Shown: piece by piece, positions 33,764 to 45,016 of the stretch
Numbering within the stretch: the first letter of the stretch is position 1
How the letters are laid out: each line of letters begins with the position of its first letter
Source of the DNA: Cephalotus follicularis
Taxonomy: Eukaryota; Streptophyta; Magnoliopsida; Oxalidales; Cephalotaceae
DNA length: 64,000 bases
Direction: 5' to 3'
NCBI GenBank assembly: GCA_001972305.1
Contig: BDDD01001503.1
Location: 159,196-223,195, forward strand
The notes under the pieces: model-generated
Database searches by the model: none
The model's input: only the letters and a program-made list of their open reading frames with translations
Told to the model about the DNA's origin: nothing
Program-made: the position numbers and the translations under genes

Positions 33764-34470
33764 GGTTCACTCCCCTTATACAATAAAGGTTTGTAAAGAT
33801 GTTTTGTGTTGTTTTTCAATAACCTCACAAAGGTTGGATATTGCTAAGTGAGGATTACAAACAATAGCTCTCTAAGATAGGCTGTAAAATTCTTGAACCA
33901 AGCTTCGGTATTGATTTCAAAGGTATAGGATTGCTCTTGAGTTGCTTGGAAGAAATGTGTATTGTCTTGTTATCTCTTCTTTGTAATGATACCTCACTCT
34001 TTCTTATATAGAGATCCACCAACGGATCCATTTTTTTAAGCTTCAGACCAAATCCAGTTGGCTGGATTTTCCTGGCAGTCGGCTGGAGAAGTTGTTGTGC
34101 ATTTATGATTATAGCCGTTGGAGAAGGCAGTCGGCTGGATGAACTTGGCAGTTGACTGTTCGCCTAAACAGTCGGTTGTTCCCCTGCTTCAGTCGACTAT
34201 TTTGGGAAAATTGGATTTCCCAAAAGCTACTGGTCTAAATGTGCACTTCTTGACAGTCAGCTGGAGATCCTTGGCAGTCGACTGTTTTGTCTTGGAAGTC
34301 GGCTGGATCCCTGATACAGTCGGCTGGATGGACTGCAATTCCAGATGCTAGGATTCTTTGAAGTTCCAGTCGGCTGTTCATCCCAGGCAGTCGGCTACTC
34401 AATCTCAACAGTCGGCTGTTCATCATTGGCAGTCGACTGTTTGTGCCTGTATCTACAACTTTAAACTTTG

Positions 34471-36330
34471 TGTAACGCCCGGTATTTTCATGAATGTAAT
34501 ATTTCGATTTATAATGTAATCTTAAACTTGGAATAATGAGAATGTTGGGTTTTTGGACTCAAAAGATGCGTGCAAACCCTATTTATGGTCTTGGAAATGG
34601 GATGTGTATGTTAAAGTCTGAAAACGGCAAAGTTCTGGAGGAAAGACATCGATGTCTTTTGGAAAGACGTCGACGTCTATTGGAGCCAGGGTACACGTGA
34701 AGGAAACTACATGCACGTCGACAACGGAAGAAGGCATCAACACCTTCTTACAAATTGAAAAAAACATCGACGTCCAAGGAAAGACGTAGACGCCTTTGTA
34801 TGAATGGCCTTCACGTTCTTCGTCTGCAGAGGTAACATGCACGGGGAATTGTTTAGAGGCTTTACCTAACGCCTTTCCAAGTGCACATTAACGTCTTGTG
34901 CATATGGGTGTGTTGCTAGGAGTGCTCTGAGCATGCTCCTCAGATGGAACATGCAAGGATAACCACCCTCACATGCAACCTGCAAGAGAGAAGTTAAAGA
35001 AAACAAAAAGAAATGCTGAAAGGAGGAAGGTAGGAGAGAATACGAATATGGCCACTAAATGCCAGGAGAAGAATGTCGGGAGGAAGCCTTCTACATACAG
35101 ATAACCCTCCCCACCTATCTCTCTCGTTTTATAACACCAGAAGAGAGAGAGAGAATAGGACAGTGTGTGTATTCCTGCATTGTTGAGCTTGGAGCTTGGA
35201 CCTTGGAATCACTGGTACAGCTACGGGACGGACCTAGAGGGGATGCTGTGACCTGTTTGGATACTAAAAGAAGTGGACTTTCGGTTTCTAACTTGAAGCC
35301 AGAGGTAGGGGAAAGCCATGCTGTAAATTCGAGTTTAATATCCATGCTTAGTTCATGATTTTGGATGTATAAAATGCATAATTCTTGTACTGGTTTTGTT
35401 ACTGGATTGATGTCATGATATGCTAGATATGTTTGGAGTATCTGCATGTTGGTTTCTTCCTGTGAAAACTCGTTATTATGCATGATTATGGAATATTGAG
35501 GACACTGTTTGCAAAGTCGTGAGATAGAAGACAACCACTGTTGGAGATGACGTCGACTTCTTTTAGAATAACGTCGACGCCATTGAGTAATACACTGTCG
35601 TTTTGAGGTTCCAGACCTTAAACGTCGACATGTAAGAAATGGACATCGACGTCTTCTGGGGAAAAACACGACGATGCTGTGACTTGGACCTCGACGCCTG
35701 ACACGAAAGACATCGACGCCTTTGGAAAAGACATCGACGTCTTTGTCACTGTTTGGAGTTATCTTCATCAAATGATACGGAGTGATCCCAATTCCTATTT
35801 GGGTGCATTTGAGCATATGTATGCATTGCATATGTACTGTTTACTGCCTGATTGTGTACTGTTCGTGTATTGTTCACGATTTCTAAAGTATTGATATTTA
35901 GAAATGCACATATGGACTCGGAATGTGATATTTTGATTTTAAAAATATGTATTGACAAAATAACGTATTTTCAACCACTGAAACTGTTTACTGATATTTT
36001 CTACTGAAAATACTTATTTTAAAGTGTTGTCAATTTTGGAAACATTTTGGAAATATACTACCTGTTGTCGATCAAATCGATCATTACTGTTTACTGCACT
36101 GTTACTGTTTGAATTACTGTTTGCTTTGTGAATTGCTATGTGATTGTGATTGGGCTACTAGTTGCATGGCGAAGGTTGCCAGCGCTGACTAGTGGTAGGG
36201 GTTGTGCCTAGGGGCCAGGAGTATGGCTAGGCGCCTCACTGTACTGTTGCCTCGCTCGGTTGCCCGAAGTGGGGACCGTAGTGGGAGTGTAGCGTGGGGC
36301 CAGGAGTTGGCGGCGCTATAACTGCCTGTT
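34471..36330 (+). repeat. Element H left LTR sequence
   Basis: It starts TGTAACGCCCGG and contains two clusters of GACGTCGACG-type motifs (34646-34800, 35545-35740). Units such as gacatcgatg and gacgtcgacg start 21 bp apart. The open frame of about 240 codons on the minus strand within it is not considered coding. No primer-binding site was recognised at its right end. Confidence 0.7.
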
Positions 36331-37768
36331 GTCAGGCCCGACCACAGCATAGGGCTCCCGACCCCTGCCCGGGAGGGGATAGTTTTGGGGGAGATATTGA
36401 GAAATTCATGAGGCTGAGCCCACCCAGTTTCAAGGGGGAACTGGACGCTACGATTGCTGAGAGATGGCTGCAGGACCTGGAGAAGATCTTTCAGGTGATG
36501 AACTGTACTGATGATCAAAAGTTGAGATTTGCAATGTACCGCCTATGGGGTGAGGCCACTCATTGGTGGGAAATGGTTAGGGCAAAGTGGGAATTGCAGG
36601 GACTGGATAACACTTGGGACCGATTCCAGAAAGAGTTCCTGGAGACATATGTTCCAGACATTGAGCAAGAGCGAAGAGAGACGGAGCTCTTGGAGTTACG
36701 GCAAGGAGAGATGACTATTGCTGAATATCAGGCAAAGTTCATGGAATTGGCCAGACATTCACCGTATCTAGTAGCTGACGAAGCAAAGAAGATACGGAGG
36801 TTCTTGAGAGGATTGCGACCGGATCTTCGGTCAAGGATTAGAGCCATGGAGCTAAGGACTTATGTTGAGGTTGCTCAGAAAGCTAGACTGCTAGAGACGA
36901 TATCTAGTGAGGACCGGGCTGAGAGAGCTCGCGCGAAGGAGAGTAAGCAGAGTCCTGTACAGTCCCGACCGGCACCGTCGAAGTGGCGAGATAGTAGTTC
37001 CCCGATTAAGTCATCGAAGAGCAAGTTTCAGCAGACTGCTTCTCAGGGTACTCCCAGCCAGGGGAGTAATGCCATATCTGGAGTATGCTTTTACTGTGGA
37101 CGTACCGGCCACCAACAGAAGGATTGCTAGAGGTTCAATGGCTGGTGTTTGAGGTGCGGGGCACCGGGTCATTCGGTGAAGGACTGTCCTAAGAGTCCTG
37201 TTACAGCGCCTACTGGACCAGGGAGCAGCAGTGGTGCGGCCGCAGGACCATCGCAAAGAAGAGATACCGGCAAGGGCATTGCAAAAGGTGGAATTCTTGT
37301 ACTTGCTCAGACTGAGGTTCCAGAGTCGACTTCCGTTGTTGGAGGTACTCTGTATATATATGGTTATTCTGCTAGAGTACTGATGGATTCGGGTGCATCA
37401 CATTCATTCATATCTGCACATTTTGCATCTTGCTTAGATGTCACCCCTGACTGCTTGTCTTATACACTTGATGTGTGTACACCGACTGGGACTTCTATGT
37501 ATACTGACTCGGTATATAAGAGTTGTGAGATGTCTATGGCAGGCATTCCTCTATATGCAGATTTGATTGTACTGCCTATCCGTGACTTCGATGTAATATT
37601 GGGAATGCATTGGCTATCGGCGTACCGTGCCCGTATGGATTGTTACCGCAAGACTGTGGATTTTTGTCTGCCCGACGGAACAACTTTTCAGTTCAAGGGA
37701 GACAAGGGATTTTCAACGCCGATCATATCTTTTATCCGAGCATCGAGATACCTGGAGAAGGGATGCGA
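36330..37768 (+). pseudogene. Element H gag and protease remnant
   Basis: Gag blocks are FMRLSPPSFKGELD, RWLQDLEKIFQVMNCTDDQKLRFAMYRLWGEATHWWEMV, EQERRETELLELRQGEMTIAEYQAKFMELARHSPYLV and RFLRGLRPDLRSRIRAMEL. Two CCHC knuckles follow (CFYCGRTGHQQKDC and CLRCGAPGHSVKDC). The aspartic protease follows with LMDSGASHSFIS and ILGMHWL. This is the usual Tekay-like chromovirus gag-protease order. It is cut by the N run and broken. Confidence 0.85.
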
Positions 37769-37917
37769 NNNNNNNNNNNNNNNNNNNNNNNNNNNNNNNN
37801 NNNNNNNNNNNNNNNNNNNNNNNNNNNNNNNNNNNNNNNNNNNNNNNNNNNNNNNNNNNNNNNNNNNNNNNNNNNNNNNNNNNNNNNNNNNNNNNNNNNN
37901 NNNNNNNNNNNNNNNNN
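37769..37917. other. Assembly gap (N run)
   Basis: About 150 unknown bases separate H protease from H LTR sequence. The true missing length is unknown. A normal element would have some 3-4 kb of pol here. Confidence 0.98.
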
Positions 37918-38826
37918 CGTGAATTGCTATGTGATTGTGATTGGGCTACTAGTTGCATGGCGGAGGTTGCCAGCGCCGACTAGTGGTAGGGGTTGTGCCT
38001 AGGGGACAGGAGTATGGCTAGGCGCCTCACTGTACTGTTGCCTCGCTCGGTTGCCCGAAGTGGGGACCGTAGTGGGAGTGTAGCGTGGGGCCAGGAGTTG
38101 GCGGCGCTATAACTGCCTGTTGTAGTCCTATGTGGACATCCTGACTGTTGTTGTGGTCCTATGCGGACATACTGTACTGTACTGCCTGTTGATCCTTCAT
38201 GGACATTACTGTGATTGTTGACGTAGCCCTGGCCGGGTTACTACTGTACTGTTACTGTATACACATATCTTATATATGTAACACTGATATTTTACTGTAC
38301 TGATATACGTATTTTAATATATGTATAAACTGGGTCTCCACTGCACTGCATCATTTATGCATTCATATCATGACATGCATTATATTGACCCCGAATTACC
38401 GTTATGACTTAGCCGAGTGAGGACAAAGGCTAACCCCCTACTTTACAGATTGATGCAGTGGACATTGGGATCGGCATGGATGAAGAATCAAGCTGTTGTA
38501 TTTGATCTCGTTATCTTAATATTTTGTTTAAACCTTTATGGATTATGTTTTTCAAATGTATTCTTGTTATGGTTCTGTTCCTAAAGGAATTTTATATTGT
38601 ACTGCAATTCACGCTCCGTTTTATGGGCGATTAACTTTTATGACCTGTATTTGGGTAGCGTGCGGTATGGGACGCACGTTACGTGTTGACAGCTTATGTT
38701 CTTTTATGCTTCCGCAACTGTTATGCTTGGAATAGTTTTAAATTTCACGGTTTTGCATGAGCTATATTATATGTTAATTGCCTTTACCGCCTTAATTGTC
38801 GCGTTCTCCTGGAACGGGGTGTGACA
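37918..38826 (+). repeat. Element H right LTR (partial, after gap)
   Basis: It overlaps the left LTR for about 210 bp, then continues with short repeats of gtcctatgtggacat type (38125-38230), the conserved hairpin/acceptor block (38406-38452), and the terminus GGGGTGTGACA. Confidence 0.85.
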
Positions 38827-38970
38827 CTTTGCAACACTTTCAACATACAATCAAGTGAGTAGATGAGTTTGTAAGATATCAAAACATGCATACAAGTATT
38901 TCTTGTTTATTAATCATCGAAATATAACCCTTTAACGCATTTAAAGGGGTGGCAAAAAGCCAACAGTTAT

Positions 38971-40802
38971 ATTTGATGAATCTAATCTTGTTATTTCTTC
39001 TCAAGTAGATAATGATGAGGATATAGATATTCTTTTAGAAAAAGCAGATGATATGTCTTTAAATGATGAGTTACCACATGTAGAATAACCATTACAAAAT
39101 AGTATTCCACAAGTTAGGAATAGGAACCTTGTAAGAGATCACCCTCTTGATGCAATTATAGGTAACCCTACAAGAGGTGTAACCACTAGATTTTCATACA
39201 ATGCCTGTAACTATTTAGCTTTTCTATCTCAAATCGAGCGTAAGAACATAAGTGAGGCCGAAAATGATGAATTCTGGATTATAGCTATGCAAGAAGAGCT
39301 AAATCAGCTTAAACGCAATGATGTATGGGAACTAGTAGCCAGACCTGATGAACATTCGATTATTGGAACAAAATGGGTTTTTCGAAATAAAATGGATGAT
39401 CATGTTGTTGTTGTTAGAAATAAGGCTAGACTAGTAGCTAAGGGCTATTCCCAAGAAGAAGGAATAGATTTTGATGAAACATATGCCTCCGTAGCTAGAG
39501 TTGAATCCATTCGTATGTTACTTGCATTTGCATCACATAAGAATTTTACATTATATCAAATGGATGTTAAAAGTGCTTTTTTTAAATGGATTTATTAAAG
39601 AAGAAGTTATGTTGAATAATCCTCTGGTTTTGTTGATCCTTTTTATCCTAACCATGTTTTCAAATTGCAAAAAGCTTTACATGGTTTAAAACAAGCTCCA
39701 CGAGCTTGGTGTGAAAGATTAAGCAATTTTTTTAATTTCAAATGATTTCAAAAGAGGATTTGTAAATATTACTTTGTTTACTAAAAGAAATCATGATGAT
39801 ATTTTAATCGTTCAAGTTTACGTTGATGATATTGTTTTTGGTTCTAAGGACTTTGCTAATTTGATGAAAGATGAATTTGAGATGAGTATGATGGAAGACT
39901 TAACTACTTTCTCAGACTTCAAATAAAGCAACTCAAAGATGGAATCTTTATCAATCAATCCAAGTATGTAAAGGATCTCCTCAAACGCTTTGGATTGGAA
40001 AATGCGAAGCATAGTAAGACACCAATGAGCACTACAACAAAGCTTGATAAAGATGAGAAAGGTAAATCTATTGATCAAAAGCTTTATAGAAGCATGATAG
40101 ACTCTTTGTTATGAGAAAGGTAAATCTATTGATCAAAAGCTTTATAGAAGCATGATAGACTCTTTGTTATGTCTTACTGCTAGTAGACCTAATATCTTGT
40201 TTGCTGTGTGTTTATGTGCACGTTTTCAGTCTAATCCTAAAAAGTCACATCTTTTTGCTGCAAAATGTATTTTTAAATATCTTGCATATACACCTACACT
40301 AGGCTTATGGTATCGTAGGGAATCTAGTTTTGAATTGCATACCTATTTTGATGCCGATTTCGGCGGATATAAGGTTGATAGGAAGAGCACAAGTGGATTA
40401 TGTCAATTCTTAGGAAGCATGTTAGTGTCTTGGTTTAATAAAAAGCAAAATTCTGTTGCTCTATCCACTGCCGAAGCTGAAAATATTGCAGCCAAGAGTT
40501 GTTGTGCCCAAGCAATTTGGATGAAACAATAATTAGTGGACTATGGTTATAAGTTTAGTAAAATACCAATAAAATGTGATAACACTAGTAGTATTTGTTT
40601 GTCCAAAAATCCTGTTCATCACTCTAGAACCAAACATATAGACATTAGACATCACTTCATTAGGGATCATATAGAAAAAGATGATATAGTTCTATCATAT
40701 ATTCCCACAAAAGAGCAAATTGCAGATATTTTCACAAAACCTCTTGATGAAAATACCTTCTCGAATCTTAGAGAAGAACTAGGTTTATGTAAAATAGAAT
40801 AA
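38971..40802 (+). pseudogene. Element C reverse transcriptase and RNase H remnant
   Basis: This continues C after the D insertion. It shows the linker with [16 protein letters not shown] blocks [38 protein letters not shown] and QVYVDDIVFGS, then RNase H with FDADFGGYKVDRKSTSG, LSTAEAE and the C-terminal KHIDIRHHFIRDHIEKDDIVLSYIPT and ADIFTKPLD blocks typical of Ty1/copia. It ends near 40802, just before the polypurine tracts. It is broken. Confidence 0.8.
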
Positions 40803-41167
40803 ATGTCATGTGCATTTTGTTTGTTTCATGCCTTTTCTTTTTGATGATTTCCAAAAAGGGGGAGAAAACTAAAAGGCTAGATACGTATATGTAGATACGT
40901 ATATGTTTTTTTTTTTTTATTATGTTTGATGTTTATAAGTGCTTAATGGAGTTCCCATTAAGGGGGAGTTTCTATTAAGGGGGAGTAATGAATGCTGAGT
41001 AATGGATGTTTAAATTTTTTATCCTTTAGTATAATGAGCAAAAAGCTTCATGCATAAGTAAAGGGAAACTTATGTTTTTAAGGGGAGTTTTTGTGTTTGA
41101 GTTTGTTTATTGAGTTTATTTAAGCCTTTTATTGTGAATGTTTTGTCATCAACAAAAAGGGGGAGAT
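40803..41167 (+). promoter_or_regulatory. Multiple polypurine tracts before C 3' LTR
   Basis: Several aaaaagggggaga-type tracts occur (about 40854-40866, 40961-40968, 40977-40986, 41151-41166), the last directly against the LTR start. Multiplied PPTs are, as I recall, a known trait of Sireviruses. E, D and A show the same pattern. Confidence 0.65.
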
Positions 41168-41724
41168 TGATGACATTTATGTGTTACAATCTTGGTTTTG
41201 ATGATAACAAAGCACCTAAAAAGTTTGTTAATGCGAAGGTTTTCTTAAATAAAATATACAAAGTTAATTTACAAGTTAAAACAAGCAAAATATGCAGAAC
41301 AGTCTTTTTGACATCAACGCCTATGTTATAGACGTCAACGTGCTGGGCTTGAGCATGGATTCTGGGCTTTGGAAGATGATCTTCGTCAATGCCTTGAATG
41401 ATTCTCATCGACGTGCTCGGAATTGCATTATCCGCGTCAACGCCATATGGAAGACGTCAACGCCAAAATGTGCAATTTCGAACAGTAGCTTTGGACGTTA
41501 ATGTGAAGCATTTTTGGTGTCAACATCTATAAGGAAGACGTCAACGTCATGTTTAGACATCAATGCAGAAGGATGCTCAAATCTAAAGTGGAATTGGACG
41601 TTAACACATAAAGAATATGTTAACGCTCATAAATGACATTCACGTCAACGTTATGAATACGCGTCAACGTGAATAAAGCAAGAATTGGACAGTAGATTAT
41701 GGAGTCAACGCAAAAAGCTAATGG

Positions 41725-44700
41725 TGTCACGCCCCGAACCGCGAGAGTAAACCCCCACGATCCGACGCGTGAGATACCTTCCATTCAATCCATTTCATCA
41801 TTATATTCATACTTCAGAAAGTCTATATATACATATATGTACCTTTAAATCAAAGTCATATTACATCAGCAGAATAATCAATTCAAATAAAAACTAACTC
41901 TTAAAATCTCCTAAAAATCGGGCATGATGTATTCCTTTATCGGACTTAACCCCCTGTAAAGAAAAACACATTTTTATATATTCACACTCCCGAAGGAGGA
42001 ATCAACAGTTTATGTATATATATGGGCTCAGCCCTTAGAACCACAACTATACCAGTATCATATTATTATAATGCCTCAAATGATGGGTCTGTCCCTGTTT
42101 AATACATCGACACATATATCATAAGCACTGCCACACGTCGGCAGGTCGATAGTTGAATAAAACATATCTTTATAATGTCTTTTAAGTGTCTCTTATACAT
42201 ATCAAGATATATAAACCCATACAATTCATTTATAACTCAAGGCCCTTTTTACAAATCAAACAAACCCATATCAATTACCATAAGTAAGATCATATACAAT
42301 AGGGCAAATCAAAACATGCTACAGAGAACCCATCCGTCTCAGCCTGTCTCATTTAATACAATTCATATAAGTAAATCCATAACATAATCATAACGAAACC
42401 ATATACAATAACAACACAATCCCAACACCACTACTGTCCAAGATCCATCTTAAGTATCCATCCATCTCGATCCATTTCACTGTGATCCATGACATGGGCC
42501 TGACCCATTCCATTACAATGAAATGAAATGGGTCAGCGACACATGGTCGTGTAGGGTATACCATATGCTGTGTGTGCAACAGTATAACAATGTATGCCAT
42601 GTATGTATCAGTACAGTAGTGTGACAGTGTAACAATAAGTCGTGTAACGGTACAGTGGCAGTACAGTAACAGTATAGTGATAGTACAATGCACAGTGAGT
42701 AGTAACGGTGTACAGTAACAGTGGCAGTGGTAGTAACAGTGCAATATATCAGTGTATAGTTGCGAACAGCTTCGATATACCAACCGTCCCTAAGCGAGGT
42801 ATATCTAGCTAGTCCTAATCACATCCAAGGCCATAGACCTGCAGACACTCTGTAAAAAATTAGTAATCAAACATAGGGACAAACAATCCGTAAGGTCTGG
42901 TACTTCTCTACCTCTCCGGCCCGAGATAGTACTGCCACCGACTACCTACCCTTTTGGGGTTGTAGCCGAGTGGCGAAGAGATAACACTGATCACATCATT
43001 GCTAAGCTATAAAAATGATCATAGCCCATAATAAAATGTTAGGCTGTAAAAACCATCCTAACCCGTAAGTAATGTTATGCCGCAAAAACGGTCATAACCC
43101 GTAATATAATGTTATGCCGTAAAAACGGTCATAACCCGTAGTATAATGTTATGCCATAAAAACGGTCATAACCCGTAGGCGCCAGTAACCTCCAGTGATG
43201 ATGTGATCTAACACCCACAATCCTCATGACGGAAACAAAGATTATGGATGGGTTATCTCATGGTCTCAAACAATAGCAAACCCTCAATCATAACGTACCG
43301 TACCCATAGTCCATAACTATATTACCGTAAAATGATAGGAACCTAATATAAAGGATCACATAGGATCCACATCCGTCAAAACAGTTATAAAACAGTTTTC
43401 AGTATAGTTTCAGTAACAGTAACAGTTTGTTGGTCCCTATCGATTTTGTAAAACAATGGAGAGGAAGACCAATGAGATCATCCGCGTCCAGAGGTCCCAA
43501 AGGAGCTATCCTAACCATTCTTGAAAATCGTTTGTATAAAACTCTTTTGTTGCACTTTCTTCAAGAATCACTTAGAATACTTGAGTCAAAGCTTTAACAG
43601 TGTTAAAAGATGATTCACATAGGATACAAGGCCTTAGGGAGGCTTCCTACGAAATCAATTTGAAGAAGAAATAGTTTGAATTTGAAAACAATGAGAAACA
43701 GTGCCATTTAGCAAAACAAGGTACTAAGCGTCGACTAGTTTAGTTTAAAAACATAAAGTGTCAACTATTCAGTTTAACACACAAAAGAGTCGACGGTTTT
43801 AGAAAACATAAGTATAAAACATCGATTACTCAGTTTAAAGGCATGAAAGCGTCGATGGGTCAGTTTTGAAAGCAATAAAGTGTCGACGGTTTCATCAGAA
43901 AGAACAGTTTGCAAAGCCGTTCGCAAATCAATGGAACTATGTCCAAAATCCATGATATCCGTTTCAATTTCAGTAAAAACAGTTTATAGCTCTACACCCA
44001 GTTCCCAGTCGGTGCGATAACCAGTTAACAGTGGCAGTTTCAATAAAAGTATAATAGCAGTCAATAACACGCAGTAACAGTAACACAGTAACAATTCACA
44101 CAATTCATAGAAATGTCTGAATGCAGTGCAAATAGTATAACCTACCTGTTAAAGCAGTAACAACAGTTGCGCTTTCTATTTAAGGGATTCTATAGCAGAA
44201 CCAACGAACCGTCAGCTTCTCCAAGCTTGAACCGGCTATCGAAACACCATAGCTTGGGAACCTCCTATCCGTGATCACTTCATTCACACTGCATAAACAA
44301 CACATTCCCGTTACGCTCTACGCATAGGAATCAATACTGCCATCACCGAAGCTTTGACCAATTTCTGGCCAACTCACCCAGCTCCGGCGACACCCATAAA
44401 CAGACTCCAAATTGGCCGATCAATTCATATCTGCCAAGGAACCGCGTGAATCACCGTCAAACGTGTTGTCACGGACGGCAGTGAGTTTGACTCACTGAGT
44501 CAACTCGCCGGTCAACCACAACTTTGGTCACCACCTGAAATCACCACACAATCATCAGTTCTACGTACCACTGCCTTAGACTCGCCGAGACTCAGCGCTA
44601 AACACGCGGTCAAAGGAGGCAGGAAGTTGGTTCGCTGAGTCAACTCGGCAGCTCAAATTCGGTAGATTCTGACTGAATGGCGCCTAAACGGCCACTGAAA

Positions 44701-45016
44701 TAGGAGTAGCCGACCTTCTAGGTGAAGACTGGCCCTTCCCGCGACGATTACCAGCGGTGGAACGCACGACAACGGCGACAGTGACTTGGTGTCAGGGAGA
44801 AGAGAAAGGAAAAAAGAAAAGAAAAGAGAGGAGAAGAGGAAAGGAGGCATACCGTCGGTGGTGGAGGCTCTGACCGGTGAGCTCCTAGTCTGGCGTCGTC
44901 GTCTTCCCCGGTGCCTCTCTCTCTCTCTTTCCCTCTCTCTGTCTCTTTCTCCCGCTCCCTCATTCTCATGTCTCTCTTCTCCCTTACTTTCTTTCATACG
45001 GGCGCTTTATGTGCCC
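41725..45016 (-). repeat. Element I left LTR (about 3.3 kb)
   Basis: It contains a CAGT-rich stretch (about 42590-42750), a four- to five-unit tandem repeat of 36-37 bp (about 43000-43178), a GCGTCGAC/GTGTCAAC motif array (43730-43890) with about 30-bp spacing, and a (CT)n tract near 44915-44955. It is nearly identical in layout to the right copy. No coding sequence is credible. Confidence 0.8.
43000..43178. repeat. Tandem 36-37 bp repeat with internal hairpin
   Basis: Four clear units and one degenerate unit occur. Each contains an inverted repeat (TTATGcCGT, short A-rich loop, ACGgtCATAA). The same array is in the other LTR of I at about 47640-47815. Confidence 0.7.

Larger units (their letters stand above)
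34471..38826 (+). mobile_element. Element H: partial Ty3/gypsy element with an assembly gap
   Basis: It is inserted in D's 5' LTR with exact TSD CTTTG (34466-34470 and 38827-38831). The left LTR starts TGTAACGCCC, and the right LTR ends GGGGTGTGACA. The segment 36119-36327 is repeated at about 37919-38126, showing that both flanks are LTR. Between them are gag with two zinc knuckles and the start of protease (VLMDSGASHSF, VILGMHWLSAYRARMDCY), then about 150 Ns. The remainder of pol is hidden or lost at the gap. Gag resembles B. It is incomplete as assembled. Confidence 0.85.
9057..38965 (-). mobile_element. Element D: Sirevirus with gag and 3' ORF, host to E, G and H
   Basis: Both LTR ends are intact and the TSD GTTAT is exact (9052-9056 and 38966-38970). 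On the minus strand: 5' LTR (38965 to 24116, interrupted by H and E), primer-binding site at 24114-24103 (ttggtatcagag), gag (24060-22434), a short leader with a motif array (22101-22031), G inserted in the leader, the 3' env-like ORF (12000-10870), purine tracts, and the 3' LTR (10229-9057). No pol domain is recognisable between gag and the 3' ORF. With nested elements removed D is only about 5-6 kb. It looks non-autonomous. Gag has several breaks, and the 3' ORF is open. Confidence 0.85.
24116..38965 (-). repeat. Element D 5' LTR, interrupted by E and H
   Basis: LTR pieces are 24116-24454, 33769-34470 and 38832-38965. Joined in order they align with the 3' LTR at 9057-10229. TSDs GGTTC (E) and CTTTG (H) flank the two insertions exactly. 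The TATA copy is at about 34004-34012, and the motif array is at about 34054-34441. Confidence 0.88.

Noticed and set aside
35115-35831. 238-codon minus-strand frame
   Set aside because: It lies wholly within the H LTR across motif clusters, has no known domain, and is absent as a frame from related LTRs.
42388-42783. 131-codon minus-strand frame rich in Cys, His, Tyr and Thr
   Set aside because: It is a translation of the CAGT-rich simple sequence in the I LTR.
44653-44997. Arg/Glu-rich open frames around 44650-45000 and 52130-52370
   Set aside because: They arise from (CT)n/(GA)n tracts duplicated in both LTRs of I.
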